Position numbers and translations under genes: made by a program. A stretch of DNA of 64,000 nucleotides, from contig MNCI01029592.1 of assembly GCA_015680685.1 (NCBI GenBank), positions 121,742 to 185,741 on the forward strand, given 5' to 3'. A model generated the notes under the pieces. The model was not told the DNA's origin, made no database searches, and worked only from the letters and a program-made list of their open reading frames with translations. The stretch is from Gnetum montanum (taxonomy: Eukaryota; Streptophyta; Gnetopsida; Gnetales; Gnetaceae). This document shows positions 19,330-31,670 of the stretch, piece by piece; within the stretch, counting starts at the first letter, position 1; each line of letters starts with the position of its first letter.

Positions 19330-21023
19330 AGAATGGCTAGATTAGCTAAACATGGTCTTAGTTTTGTAACTTTGATAGCAAATCATTGGTTTTTGATTAT
19401 GGCTATCTCAAGTTGGGCATTAGTGATAATGAGCTTACCCTTAGTCTCCAACAGCTCTGACTAGGTAGCAGTGATGTTATCTAGGAGATTAAAGATATCT
19501 AAAAGTGGTTTCTTAGTACCCACCAATTAGTCCAGCACCTCCTCATGCTAGGTTGCACTTAGCCTCCCACTTGCTCCTATAGACATCTACACATATCAAA
19601 GTGTAATAATGTGTAGCATGGTGGTCATAGGATGGTTAAGTGCCTCTACTACATGATTAACCAACACCTCTACTATTGTCTCCTATCAATGGTTTTGCAT
19701 TAGCAATCTAGTTGTCCCCTTGTCCTCCTTTAAGCACACCAAAAAAGTAATGAAATTCCTAGAGATCTCTAGGAATTGCTAATGTTCTAGGATGGGCAGC
19801 TTCATCTCCCAGGTGCCTAGATTTAACCTCATGGGTGCTTGCATCATTTATGAGGATCACAATAGTGTAGTCTCCTCCAACTAGTTGATGGTTCAGTTAA
19901 CTTCATTTAGGTAACTCAATGTTGGTTGGTAGATTAAAGGTTTCCCATCACTCGAACCTTCTTGCTGTTGCTGCAAGAGTTTCTCATAGAGCTTCTACAT
20001 ACGCTTGATAGTAGCATGAGCCTCCAACATTATTTTTTAGGTTAGTGGTGGTGGTGGCTACTTCTCTTCTTGCAACTTAGTGGATGATTTTTATTTTATC
20101 ATCTCCTATCAAGATGCAGTAGGAGCATGAAAAAGTGCATCATTGGCATAGCGAGCTATGCCTTCCCTTTTGCATAAATTTTTGATGAGGCATGGAAAGA
20201 GGAGTGTCTTCCTTCCATACTCATTCTCATTGAGCCTTTTTTTAATCACTAGGAATATGGGTTATGAAAGGTTGACTAGGAATTTACCACTTAGAGTGGC
20301 ACATGCATGAGTAGAGAAGGCTACAATTTTGCTTAGCCTCACCATTGGGTTCAGGTGGTAGGTCATAATTTTGAAATATGCCCTTTTTGCCTTGGTGAGT
20401 ACACTATACTCCTTATGGTCCATTCTATTACATTGTTGGACCCATTCTTTCTTGACTTTTGGGTCCACCTACATCAAAATCTCTACCAAGGTTGCCCTAG
20501 TGTCACGCAACCTAAGGGCCTCTAAAATGGCCTTGACCAAATAGGATACATTGATGTCCTTAATATTAATTGTGGCATATACTTACTTGTTGTTCCACAA
20601 GAGGTACATCTATCCCATGTACCACTCCCCATTGGAATTGAGGATAGGGCACATGGGAGAGGTTTTTAGTTGAGTTTTTACCTCTTCTAGTGCCATGTCC
20701 AAGAAGGGGCCAAAGTTAAGTTTGTGAAGAACCAAACATTTGACCTTCTTAATGCCAATTTTTCTTAAGCAGGCCTCAATCAAGATGAACTCTAAATTTG
20801 GTCTAGGCCTAGGCACCTCATCTCATTGTAATTAACCAGTTTTAGTTGTGGGAATTTGGCAGATAGATTCCACTATAGGCTCCTCCCAAAGAGGTCTTGT
20901 TGTATAAGTTTCAGTTGCTTCTTCTTGGGATTGATACAATTACTAGCCTCTTCCCCCTCTTGGTCGCTTGTCCCTTAATTAGGATGGTCCTTCCTCTTGC
21001 AATCTTTTGGGTCTCAATGCCAT
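19330..21023 (-). pseudogene. Third ORF of Athila element 5, plant-transposon-protein-like
   Basis: I start it at the ATG at 21023, directly after a good splice acceptor (GTGATTACAG|ATGGC). The N terminus is basic, with a DKRPRGGRG motif. Two open stretches follow (20816-20610 and 20468-20262). After a stop the frame continues into KTLLFPCLIKNLCKREGI near 20170. The order of a LSGK segment followed by LPFPSLI-LC-GV-like text recalls the putative plant transposon protein family (PF20167), an assignment made from memory of the motif. The C terminus is Gln-rich and helix-like (19990-19400). It lies downstream of pol, where Athila elements carry an env-position ORF. It is broken by TAG stops and truncated by Tat-A. 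Confidence 0.6.
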
Positions 21024-21049
21024 CTGTAATCACAACATAACCAAGGATT

Positions 21050-22728
21050 AGCTTTTAATGTGGAACTTAGAATACTTTGATACCTTGTATCCTTGGCCAG
21101 TTACACTTAGGCTAAGTTGTTATTATGGCAGATTGATTATTTTAATATTAATTTATTAGGATAGATACTCAAGTTTGTTGGTAAGGTTTGGCTTTAATGA
21201 GTTAGTGATATTTAATATTATTTTATTTGTTAAACCTTTTGGGAGTTAGAAAATTTTCAAAATTTTTTTTGTCAAAATCTTATGGTTTATGGCCCCCATG
21301 CTATAAAGCTCATCAAGATCGAAGAAAGAGGTGATTTGGACAAGCAATTAGAAAGTTATGTACTTGAGAAGGCTTTGGACTCTAAAAACTACAAAAACTC
21401 CCTTGGTGTTTGTCAGCAAATGTTAAATTTTGCTAAGTGTTGATGTGTATTTATAATATTTTTTCCTACATCGATTGGGATGCATAGCCATAACCTTAAA
21501 TAATTTTGACATTAAAATACTAAGGGTAGAAAAGGAGTTTTTCTATGAAATTAAAGTTCAAAGGAAGCTAGAAAACCTTAGAATAATTGGGAATGCTTGA
21601 AGAGGTCTTGGAATATGTGGCAAATGGAGATTTTTAGAAGATTAATATGCCAAGGAGGGTAAAAAATGGATGTAGTCAGGGTGGGAAATGTAAGATTTTG
21701 AGAGTAAAATGGATAAGGGATAAGGAGTTTAATCATCCCAACCAAGGAGTATGCAAGTGGATCCTCCCCATAGCAGGCTCATGTATTTAATGCCCTTGCA
21801 TGCCCTCAACCCAAGGATTTTGTGGACCCCAATGATGATTAATTATTATGGACCATTAAAAATCAAGTCACCAAAGAAATCATTAGAGAATTCTAACTAT
21901 TTACCAATCCAACCCATTGATACATTCATGGAAAGAGGAAGTGAGGTGGAATAGAAAAAGAGTAGGTGGAAGAGAGAGTGTGTGGAATGGAGTTTCACAT
22001 GTGGCTAGATGAAGTCCCTTGTGAAAGATATGATTAAGTATGACATGAGAACTTCCTTACTTAGTCTGAATCAAGACCATCCACTTAAAGTGACTTTGCA
22101 TCAACACCTTAGATCATTCTATCCCCTAAGGTACAAGAACATCCTCACAGACCACTCACCATTCCAAGGAAAGAAGAAAAGAGAAGAAGGAAGTGAAAAA
22201 GGGCCTTAGTTAGAGAGGTGCCTTAAAGCATGGATAAAATGTCTTTCCAACCTCATAACAAGTTCTTATGGCCCATCATTGTGTCTAAGGGGTGTGCTTT
22301 GAATTTCCATTATTTTTTTTATTATTTTTAGATGGAAACCACACTGTGCAAAGACATTAGTTCCTTTTTATTGGTCTATAGAGGAATGGTGAGAAATTCA
22401 TGGAAATACTCACATAACTTAGACTATAGGTAGATATAAAAGTGATAAATCTATTTGAAGTCACACCCTTGGCCATCTACTTAATTCATCCCAAGTTTGG
22501 AAAACACAAAGGTCACTAATTCATTATAAGTTTTTATTAAGGGACCTCATATTCCCAAAAATGAAGAAACATCATGTAGTTATGTGGAGTGGTGGATGGC
22601 GTGAACTCACTACCTGTTATCATGAAAAGAACCAATGTTCCATTAGTAAATGTTAAAATTCTAAAATAGAATCTAGTCATTTTCAATCAAGTAATCAATA
22701 AAGTTTCAAAACACTATCAATGAGCACC
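21050..22728 (-). other. 3' non-coding region of Athila element 5
   Basis: This region lies between the former pol/gag side and the third ORF. It aligns with 60120-61480 of element 4 and, inverted, with 30380-31100 of element 3. No conserved protein frame is seen. Open frames on the plus strand at 21751-22209 are chance. Confidence 0.6.
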
Positions 22729-23670
22729 TGATGAGTTTTAGTTTGTCACATTGACTGGGTCCCATTGACAAGGCCTTGTCAACATCATCTACTGTGTCGA
22801 TGAGGCCTTGTCAACGAGGCCCTATCGACATAGTTAATTACATTGATGTGGCCCCATTGACATAGAGATCTATCCTAGTCCATAAATACAAAGCCAGAAA
22901 CCACATTTATGGTATAAATTCTCATAGTAGTAGTAGAGCTCTTACAATTTATCTATTCAAAATTTAGAATATTTTTCCTGAGTGCCTATAGTAGGAGTCG
23001 TTGAGTGTATGGATCTTTATTCAAGAATTTTTATAGTTGAGCACCATAGTGTGTGCAACAATAAAGATGAGATTTCTGATAAACCTTGTAGCATTCTGGA
23101 TAGATTAAATATATAATTTTTGCATTTAATATTTTCAATTACTTATTCAATGTTTTCTAGTAATTAAGCTAATTAAGATAATTGAGTAAGATAAGCTAGA
23201 TAGATTGAATACATAAGTATGACTACTTCAAGCATAACATGTACTTGCTTGGTAATCCCAGTACCATTATTGCTTGGTACACCCAGTAGCGTAGCACTTG
23301 GTAACCTAGTAGTGAATATGTGGGTTTAGGAGGTCTACAGAAAGTGGAACTAGATACTTATGTTAGGATTAGTTAGAGGCTAGTAAGTTAGTTACATTGA
23401 ATTAGCCATTAAATTATCTTATTTTTATCTCTATTTAAGCACAAAGATTATAAAACATAAAACTATAGAAATTGTATGCCTTAATTACACTTAACCATAC
23501 CCTATGCTTCACAAGTGTAATTGGGAAGACAACGAATGACCTTAGGACAAGATTCACTACCTAGAAGACTAGTGCACTGGAAACTATAAAGTCCATAGAA
23601 TTTGATCGGATTATGCATGAATGCTCTATGATTTGTATGGTTGGACGTAGGGGTACCTCACCACTCATCA
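22729..23670 (+). repeat. 5' LTR of element 3
   Basis: It starts TGATGAGTTTTAG and ends CACTCATCA, and aligns over its length to 31671-32597. U3 carries several palindromic pieces built on CATCGATG/GGCCC-type text. A TATA-like CATAAATA lies at 22881 and an AATAAA signal at 23060-23065. Confidence 0.9.
22881..22888 (+). promoter_or_regulatory. Decayed TATA box, element 3 5' LTR
   Basis: CATAAATA stands where the other three Athila LTRs in the window have TATAAATA. The single T-to-C change probably weakens it. Confidence 0.6.
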
Positions 23671-23671
23671 T

Positions 23672-23689
23672 TGGCATTATTGCCAGGGA
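23672..23689 (+). other. Primer-binding site of element 3
   Basis: TGGCATTATTGCCAGGGA lies one base after the LTR. It resembles the Athila primer site complementary to the 3' end of tRNA-Asp; the differences I see are C-to-T or G-to-A type. This supports both the LTR border and the clade. Confidence 0.85.
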
Positions 23690-23824
23690 CCTTAGTTGTT
23701 GAAATATGTGCTATTTAGGTTTAATTAATACCATTAATATAATTGTATGAAACTCAAGACCAATATCATTCTTTCTATACATAGAATTATAAAAGTACAT
23801 TGACATTATATTTCATATTGCAAC

Positions 23825-25680
23825 ATGTCTTCTTCTTCTCACAAGTGTGAAGATGTCAAACTATCAGTCTCACAAGAGTGCAAAGTGGTATATACTTATC
23901 TAGATGAGTATGTATCGAATTTCACCTTCATCCTACATTAGGATGAACAATTATGATGGCATGATATGGAGGGCAACATTATTTTTCTTCCTAATAGATC
24001 TGTACCCATGATTTTATTTCAAACTCTTAAGAAGTTGGGCATTCTATATCTTCATGAAGGATACGTTGTGAATGGTTATGAAACTTGAGACTATCATCCC
24101 ATTGAAACATAACCCAAGCAAGATCGACATCAAGAGAAGCACCATGACTCTACAAAGGGGAAACATTTCACTAACACCTTCTTCATACTAGATCAAGATG
24201 ATAATGAGGATTGTCCCTCTGAAGGTTCTCAACATGAAGTTTCTTCACCCCTTGTTATTGGTAATTAGGGTGTGACCTTGAACCTATGGTCAACTATTCA
24301 TAAAATAGGTTTAAGAAAAAGTGACAATTAAGGTAAGGACTTAGTTAAACATCACAATAGAAAGGGATCTAAGGATGGTGATTGTAATGAGTGGAATCAT
24401 GGTGGTAGACACCATGATGGCAATGGTGTTCCACCTTCCTCTCTATCCTCTTCATCCAATTCTAAACATTCCTCTTCATTTGCTGGTTCTCATAGAAGCT
24501 ACCATTAAAATAATTGTAATGAAGGTGATCAAAGAAATTATAATGACAGTTAAGGCCATTAAGAATGTAGAGGTGACAAGAATCATCATCAACACAATCA
24601 TGATGAGGAACCTTTGGTAGTGACTAGAAGTATCCTTAACATTGCAGAGGTAGTTAGAATTCTAGCTAAGCATATGAAAGATAGGTGGATCAAGTGCTTA
24701 AACATGAATAATATCCCAAGATTTGAAGGGGGATACAACTCTAATCCATAGAAACATTTACAAGCTTTCCATGATGCCTCTGCCTTATACAACATAGAAA
24801 ATTAATGGCAGAAACTTAAGCTCTTTCCTTGGATACTTATCAAGGAAGTTGAAAGATGGTATCAATCCTTGGAGCTAGAATCTATTCGTAGATGGAGTAC
24901 CATGTTGGAGCTATTCAATGACAAATATCAAATGTACTCCATAGTGTCTAATCTGAAGAGGTAGATCCAAGGATGGAAACAAGGAACACATGAACCGTTG
25001 GATGCCACTATGGGTAGATATTATTCACTCTTACATCAATGCCTTGGCCATGCTTATTCTCAAAGGAAACAACTTTGCCACATCATAGATGAGCTCAGAG
25101 CAGAAACTAGAAAAACTCTTGGGGTGTATGCCCAAGGAAGATTGTTTGAACTAAGAGCTCATCAAATCCAAAGGCTGATAGAGTAGGTAGCAAAAGAAGA
25201 AGATGAGTTGTGAAAAAGGAAAAGTGCAAAAGAGTATAATAGTGATCCTTTCATCAAGAAATGGGAGGTTTGATTTTGTGACGAGCAGGAGTCACCACTC
25301 GATGAAGTGGTGAATAGAAAAACCTTACCCATCCAAATATCTATTTTTGATGTTTTGACAAAGGTTGATAAATTATGAGACTCTTTGGATAGAAAAATCT
25401 AAACTACTATGAAGATTGTTGAAGAATCCAAAAAGAAAAATAGTGATCATAACCGTAGGAGACAAAAAGAAGCTGAATGTGCCTACCAAAGAGGTAAGGG
25501 CAAAGCTACTATTGTAGAGGAAGTTGGGGAGATAGACTTCGAAGATGATGCTGGTTGTGACATTTGTCAATACGAACATCCAAAGGGATGTTTCCTTATG
25601 GTGTCACGGTTACAAGAGTCTAGGATGTATGCAATGAATCCTCAACTAGCACGTAGTCTAGTACCTAGATGATTGCCTTA
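23825..25680 (+). pseudogene. Element 3 gag
   Basis: The ATG at 23825 opens an N terminus beginning MSSSSHK; element 5 gag starts MSSSH at the aligned place. The core (about 24650-25210) has PRFEGGYN, LQAFHDASALYN, WQKLKLFPW, and the helix region MDATMGRYYSLLHQC to KTLGVYAQGRL. This is the same segment as in element 4 (63752-63540). Near 25558-25594 is a compact Cys-His cluster, CDICQYEHPKGC, spaced C-x2-C-x3-H-x3-C, in place of the usual CCHC knuckle. A Gln/Pro-rich tail follows to about 26040. Many stops interrupt the frame, so it is inactive. Confidence 0.85.
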
Positions 25681-26349
25681 TCCTCAAGGTAATTCAAGAT
25701 AGTTTCATCAACAACAACAAGCTTACTACCCAAGTGGAGCTCCACCACAACCATTTGAATAATACTAGCAGTGGAACCAACCACAATTGTAGGGAATGTT
25801 GCTACAAGGTAACAGTGTCCTTACAGGCAACTAGATCCATACAAATACTATGTTTAGCAACCTATCTCTCCAAGAAGTTCTATAAGTCATACCTCATTTT
25901 AGCATCACTATTACCCTCTAGAGTATCACTGAACACATACCATCCACTCAAGGAGAAAACCAATATCCATACCACCGTCTGCATCCATTTGCACATACAC
26001 CTCCACCATTAACCTAGTTGCCTCTTACTCCATCCATGCACTGTGGAGATTCTTCCACAGTCGTAGCAAAAAAATGCTACAAGGGCTACACATTCACAAC
26101 TAGCTTTCCAACTTAGTGGTTTAGACAATCGATCCAAAAAAAGATCCTTCTTTTGATCCAACAGTCCTCTCAAACCCTCATAGCCTAATATGGTTGATCA
26201 CCTTGCATCTTCAGTATCCTCATCCTTTGCATCAAATACCTTTGAATGCCCTTCAAACCAAATGCCACCTCAAATCCACACTATGATGTTAACTCATGCT
26301 ATTTTCAATTGGATCAAGGCTAGCCATCTTTTGATAAAATGATTTCACC

Positions 26350-26840
26350 TAAGAAGTCCACTCATTTATCTATAGATTGCTAAACATGAGCCATGTAAGG
26401 CTCTTCTTGATTCTGGTTCCAGTGTCAACCTAATCTCCCATGACATGTACAAAGCTTGGAACTTACCACCTCTCAAGAAGAGAAACATTCATTTGGAATT
26501 GGCAGACCAATCAATTATTGTCCCTTTGGGATTAGTACAAGACATTGTAATCATAGTTTGTGGGTGGTCCTATCTTGCTAATTTTTTGATGATCAAGGTT
26601 GAGAATTGCAAAGGTGACTTCCCCATAATTATGGGAAGAGCTTGGTTAAGCACGGTCGATGTGCGAATGGGCATACGGAACCTCTCCTTGGAAATATCCA
26701 AGGAAAATGAATTTGAATGGTTGGAGAAGAAGCGTATTCCATGCATCACGTATAGTGATAATGGGTGGAATTATGTGCAAAAGATGTGGTCATCAAAAGT
26801 ACATACATTAAAGCATGCGATTAGTGTGTATAAGAAATAG
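26350..26840 (+). pseudogene. Element 3 aspartic protease
   Basis: The catalytic loop ALLDSGSSVNLIS lies at about 26400-26440, with an intact Asp-Ser-Gly. It is followed by MYKAWNLPPLKKRN, a VPLGLVQDI strand and IIMGRAWLSTVD (near 26625), the conserved end of the domain. The open frame 26445-26840 matches the intact frame of element 4 (62480-61851) along its length. Upstream stops cut it off from gag. The protease would release gag and pol proteins in the particle. Confidence 0.85.
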
Positions 26841-27279
26841 ATATTCAACAGTGCTTATACACAGTAGCCACAAAAGAGGAGGGCACCTAGTGGCTGATAG
26901 CTAACTCAAAAAGTAGCACATTATGGATGGAACAATATAAAAAGCCTAATATGTGCTTATGTTAAAGGCATGGATGAACTTGAAAAAGTTCATCACCAAC
27001 TCTTTGATGATGAAAATGATGATACTTGTTGGGGAGAGTTGAAAATCCTTGATAACTTCAAGCAGGAGTCCCTAGAGTTGAAAACTCTACCAATCAACAT
27101 GGAGTATGCATTCTTAAAAAATGGTAAGCTAGTCATAATCGATCCCAAACTTGCTCTTGATTAGAAATTAAGGCTGTTAGATGTGGTTAACAAATGGTCA
27201 ACAACCTTTTCTTGGTCATATCTTGAGTTGATTGAAATTGATTTGTGGATATGTCAACATCACCTCTACACTGACCTAG

Positions 27280-28060
27280 CCATGAAGCCAAAAAGGTAGC
27301 CATAGAGATGACTAAATCCCAAATTGTAGCAAATCATCAAGGAGGAAATAGAGAAAATCCTCAAGGTAGGGTTTATCTATCCCATTGTAAATAGTGAGTG
27401 GGTTAGCCCACTCATAATTATGCCAAAGAAAGATGGCAAGTGGGGTGTCTGCATTGACTTTAGGTTGTTGAACATGGTAACATTTAAAAATATTTTTCCA
27501 TTGCCATTTGTGGACCAAGTGTTGGACACTATCTTTGGGCATTGTTATTATAGCTTCTTGGATGGTTATAGTGGATATAACCAAATCCAAATTGTGTTAG
27601 AAGATTAGGCCAAGATAACATTCACAAGTCTTTGGGGAACTTTTGCATATTGTAAGATGCTATTTGGTCTATGCAATGCCCCTACAACATTTCAACCCTT
27701 GGTCCTTAGCATCTTCCAACAACAAGTTGATAGTAGTGTGGAAGTCTTCATGGATGACTTCTCCACCTATGGAGCTACATTTAAGCAAGCCTTGAATTAC
27801 CTTGAGCAAGTACTAAAAGGATGTGTGGAAACAAATCTACAACTTAACTAGCAAAAGAGCCACCTATGGTCTATGAAGTCATTGTACTGGGGGCATGGAA
27901 TCACTCAAAAAGGTATTGAAGTAGACCCTAAGAAAAATAAGGGTCATCCAAGGAAAAAATCGTCAACGAGAAACCATTAAAGACATTCGGTCATTCCTTG
28001 GACACACTAGCTACTACTAACAAATCATAGAGAATTTCTCTAAGATCACAAAACTGTTGT
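27280..28060 (+). pseudogene. Element 3 reverse transcriptase
   Basis: In order: MPKKDGKWGVCIDFRLLN (27420), FLDGYSGYNQI with the first catalytic Asp (27550), and LFGLCNAPTTFQ (27660). The catalytic box FMDDFS (27750) is typical of Athila. The thumb and connector follow with TIKDIRSFLGH near 27980. Two frame interruptions (near 27609 and 27852) split it. All key catalytic aspartates are still visible, but the stops make it non-functional. Confidence 0.9.
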
Positions 28061-28513
28061 TAGAGTCTATAAAGAAGGATGCATCTTTCATCTGGACTAG
28101 GGAATGTGAATAAACATTCCAATAGTTAAAGGAGAAACTCATAGAAACACCAATTCTATGGGAACTAGATTGGTCTAGATCATTTCACATCATGACAGAT
28201 GCATCTAACTATGCTCTGGGAGTTGTGCTCACATAGTTGGACAATAAGAAATGCCCATACTACATTCACTACATGAGCGAAGCATTGTGGGGGCACAATT
28301 AAATTACACTACTATGGAGAAAGAAATAATGGATGTGGTGTATGCTCTTGAAAATTTTAGGCACTATGTGCTTGGCTACAAAGTATTTGTACACATGGAT
28401 GACAGTGCAATCTACTTCCTCATGAACAAGCCAACAGTGAGCCCTCGTATCATATGGTGGCTCATGATCTTGCAAGAATTTGATCTCATAATGGTAGATC
28501 AAAAAGGGACCAA
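28061..28513 (+). pseudogene. Element 3 RNase H, cut by assembly gap
   Basis: MTDASNYALGVVL (about 28192) carries the first catalytic Asp. The stretch MEKEIMDVVYALENFRHYVLG (28314-28380) is split here only for description: it contains the catalytic Glu helix. The Asp-containing VHMDDSAI strand follows near 28395. Sequence ends at the gap at 28514. Two frames are needed to read it. Confidence 0.85.
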
Positions 28514-29426
28514 NNNNNNNNNNNNNNNNNNNNNNNNNNNNNNNNNNNNNNNNNNNNNNNNNNNNNNNNNNNNNNNNNNNNNNNNNNNNNNNNNNNNNNN
28601 NNNNNNNNNNNNNNNNNNNNNNNNNNNNNNNNNNNNNNNNNNNNNNNNNNNNNNNNNNNNNNNNNNNNNNNNNNNNNNNNNNNNNNNNNNNNNNNNNNNN
28701 NNNNNNNNNNNNNNNNNNNNNNNNNNNNNNNNNNNNNNNNNNNNNNNNNNNNNNNNNNNNNNNNNNNNNNNNNNNNNNNNNNNNNNNNNNNNNNNNNNNN
28801 NNNNNNNNNNNNNNNNNNNNNNNNNNNNNNNNNNNNNNNNNNNNNNNNNNNNNNNNNNNNNNNNNNNNNNNNNNNNNNNNNNNNNNNNNNNNNNNNNNNN
28901 NNNNNNNNNNNNNNNNNNNNNNNNNNNNNNNNNNNNNNNNNNNNNNNNNNNNNNNNNNNNNNNNNNNNNNNNNNNNNNNNNNNNNNNNNNNNNNNNNNNN
29001 NNNNNNNNNNNNNNNNNNNNNNNNNNNNNNNNNNNNNNNNNNNNNNNNNNNNNNNNNNNNNNNNNNNNNNNNNNNNNNNNNNNNNNNNNNNNNNNNNNNN
29101 NNNNNNNNNNNNNNNNNNNNNNNNNNNNNNNNNNNNNNNNNNNNNNNNNNNNNNNNNNNNNNNNNNNNNNNNNNNNNNNNNNNNNNNNNNNNNNNNNNNN
29201 NNNNNNNNNNNNNNNNNNNNNNNNNNNNNNNNNNNNNNNNNNNNNNNNNNNNNNNNNNNNNNNNNNNNNNNNNNNNNNNNNNNNNNNNNNNNNNNNNNNN
29301 NNNNNNNNNNNNNNNNNNNNNNNNNNNNNNNNNNNNNNNNNNNNNNNNNNNNNNNNNNNNNNNNNNNNNNNNNNNNNNNNNNNNNNNNNNNNNNNNNNNN
29401 NNNNNNNNNNNNNNNNNNNNNNNNNN
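28514..29426. other. Assembly gap (913 N)
   Basis: No sequence is available. By position it would hold the end of RNase H and most of integrase of element 3. Long open frames spanning it are artefacts. Confidence 0.99.
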
Positions 29427-29670
29427 ATAGGAGATATTGGAGCACCAAACTCAATGATGCCCTCTAGGTCTATCGCTCAACATGAAAACTCCCTATTAGC
29501 TACTCTTCCTATGAGTTAGTGTACGGAAAACTTCCAACACTCTTAATCCAATTCAAGCTCTGTACACTCTCAACAGCCTATCATCTAGATCTTGATCTAA
29601 GTCTAGCCCAAATAAAAAGTAGCTGGTCAACATCCAACAAGTAAAACCTTTCCTAAGCCAAGACAAGCTA
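29427..29670 (+). pseudogene. Element 3 integrase C-terminal end
   Basis: Directly after the gap the frame reads like the end of an Athila integrase: a SYELVYGKLP motif (about 29510-29540) and a DLDLSLAQIKSSW helix (about 29590). Stops interrupt it. The catalytic core lies in the gap. Confidence 0.75.
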
Positions 29671-31660
29671 GTGCAACTACCACCTCAACAGATGGACAAC
29701 CACATTCCATTTTTCAGATCTCCTCCTTCCAACTCAGTCGTGGGGGATATTTCCATGCATGCTAACAATCCATATAGCTTAGTTTTTGTAGTTTCTATTT
29801 TTCACATTTTTGATTTTACAAGTTATTTATTTTACAAATTTTTTATTTTCAATTTTTTTCCAATTTTGCACCATTATTAGTACCTTTGAACTTTTCNTTT
29901 TTTTTCCAATTTTGCACCATTATTAGTACCTTTGAACTTTTCTTGATTATTCTACACTTTCTTATATATTTTACTTTGTTTTTTTTTATTTTGTTTAAGT
30001 GTGACTTTTTGTTATTTTTGCTAATAAAAGTACTTTATTGCTACAAGACACAGTGCCACTATTGCTTTTTACTTATGATGATTTGTGCTTAATGTTGTGA
30101 TTGTTGGTGTCTAGTTTCTATTTTTGAATTATAATGTATGATGACTATGGAATGGTTTTCTTTTTTATGGAATAGGTAGTAAGTCCATGTCATTTTCCGA
30201 CCCAATAAATTCTATGGTTTTCCTTGTTCTAGGAGTTTGAGGTTTCTCCCATTAATGAAACTTTTAATCAATTGGTGACCTTAGTAGTTCTAGAATTGAG
30301 AAAGATTCAAAGGTTTGTAGAGGGTATGACTTCAAGAAAGGTCAATACTCGTACTCTTTTGCTTACTTGAGTGCTTAAGTGTTTTTCATAAACTTCTTAC
30401 CATTCCATCCCAACCACTAATAGGAAGACAAATAAAGTCTTTACATGGTGTGGTTCCCATTTGAAAAGAAAATGATGGGAATTCAAAGTATACCCCATAG
30501 ACATAATAAAATAATAAGTATTTACATGGTGTGGTTCCCATTTCAAAAAAGAAAAACATGATGGGAATTCAAAGCACACCCTTTAGGCAAACAAATGAGC
30601 TACAAGCACTGGTTATGGACTAGAAAGACATGCAACCATGCCTGAAGGTTCCCTTTAACTAACGCCCCATCTCTATGCCTCTCACTTCCTACTCTTTTCT
30701 TCTCTTTTTGGAATGGTTGTTGTTTTATGGGAATAATCTTGTGTCGTGAGTCGATCGATTGGTCTTGGAGTGGTAATGCAAAGTCACTAAAAGAGGCTAG
30801 TTTTGGTCTGGACTAAGGAAGAATCTTCTTAGGTCATTTTAAACACATATTCCACAAGGGACTTCTTACAACCTCAATCCGGGATTCAATTTCACCTTCC
30901 CAGTTATCCATCTATGCTACCATAACTCACCTGATTAAAAGTTTCTATGCTATGCTTGATGTCTTAGTTTGATGTGTTGGAATTCTTGGATAGATTTTTT
31001 TGGTTGGTCCTTAACTTTTCATGACCATTAATTAACTATGGGGCTCATAGGCTCCTTAGTTGGGGTTATGCAAGGGCAACAAGGGTAGATTCTTGCTATG
31101 GGGAGGACCCACTTGCATATCTCTTGGTCTAGTTAGTTAAGTTCCTTACCTTAGGCATTGTTACGATCCTATCTTTCGCATATTCCATTGTGCACACCAC
31201 TCTATGCTCCTTGCACTTTCATGTTCCAACCCTAGCCCACATCAATGAAGTCACGTGGATAGTGAATGATCCCAAGTGTAAGGAAGAAAAAATGAAGGCA
31301 TTATTTTCACCTTTCACTTGAAGTAGTAGTAGCAACAGGATAGCCATAGTTGCCTCTACCACCACATGTGCCTAAAGGTAATGAAGGTTCCTCAGAACCT
31401 TAAGAGCCACCACTCCCTAGAACTATTTGACCTTCTCCATCAACTTCATGCCATCAAAGAATGTGCTATCCAATTTTGAAGAATCATGTCATGGTGTTCA
31501 ATTTTATGTCATGAACATCGTAATTTTTGTAATGTGTTAATCTGTACATTGGGCACTTAGTTGTTATTTTTTCTTGTTTTGATTTATTATATCAAAGTTA
31601 GTTAATAATTCCATACCTTCACAATTTTGTAAAGAACTCAAGGATGAGTTTTCACTCAAT
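29671..31660 (+). other. Element 3 3' region with decayed third-ORF remnant
   Basis: A T-rich stretch (29780-30100) is followed by sequence that aligns, inverted, with the 3' regions of elements 4 and 5. A 40-odd-base duplication flanks an N at 29897. From about 31170 to 31510 one frame with stops reads Pro-rich text (LPLPPHVPKGNEGSSEP). This may be the tail of an env-position ORF like that of element 5, with the front deleted. Confidence 0.55.
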
Positions 31661-31670
31661 CATGGGGGTA
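31661..31670 (+). other. Polypurine tract of element 3
   Basis: CATGGGGGTA directly precedes the LTR start TGATGAG. The same text, inverted, follows the LTR of element 4 at 59744. It primes plus-strand DNA synthesis. Confidence 0.8.

Larger units (their letters stand above)
19308..22728 (-). mobile_element. Athila element 5, 3' part (left remnant)
   Basis: The stretch 21050-22728 aligns with the 3' region of element 4 (about 60120-61480). Shared text includes GTCTAAGGGGTGTGCTTTGAAT, ACCACACTGTGCAAAGAC and the GGATCCTCCCCATAGCA block. Further left is a third ORF on the same strand (21023-19330). Element 3 interrupts it at 22729 and it resumes at 32598. On the left, the Tat-A 5' LTR ends at 19307, inside the ORF. 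The 3' LTR of element 5 should lie beyond Tat-A, outside the window. Confidence 0.7.

Noticed and set aside
28251-29519. Open frames of 422 and 322 codons
   Set aside because: They span the 913-N gap; the unknown bases cannot give stops. Only the first part reads as RNase H.
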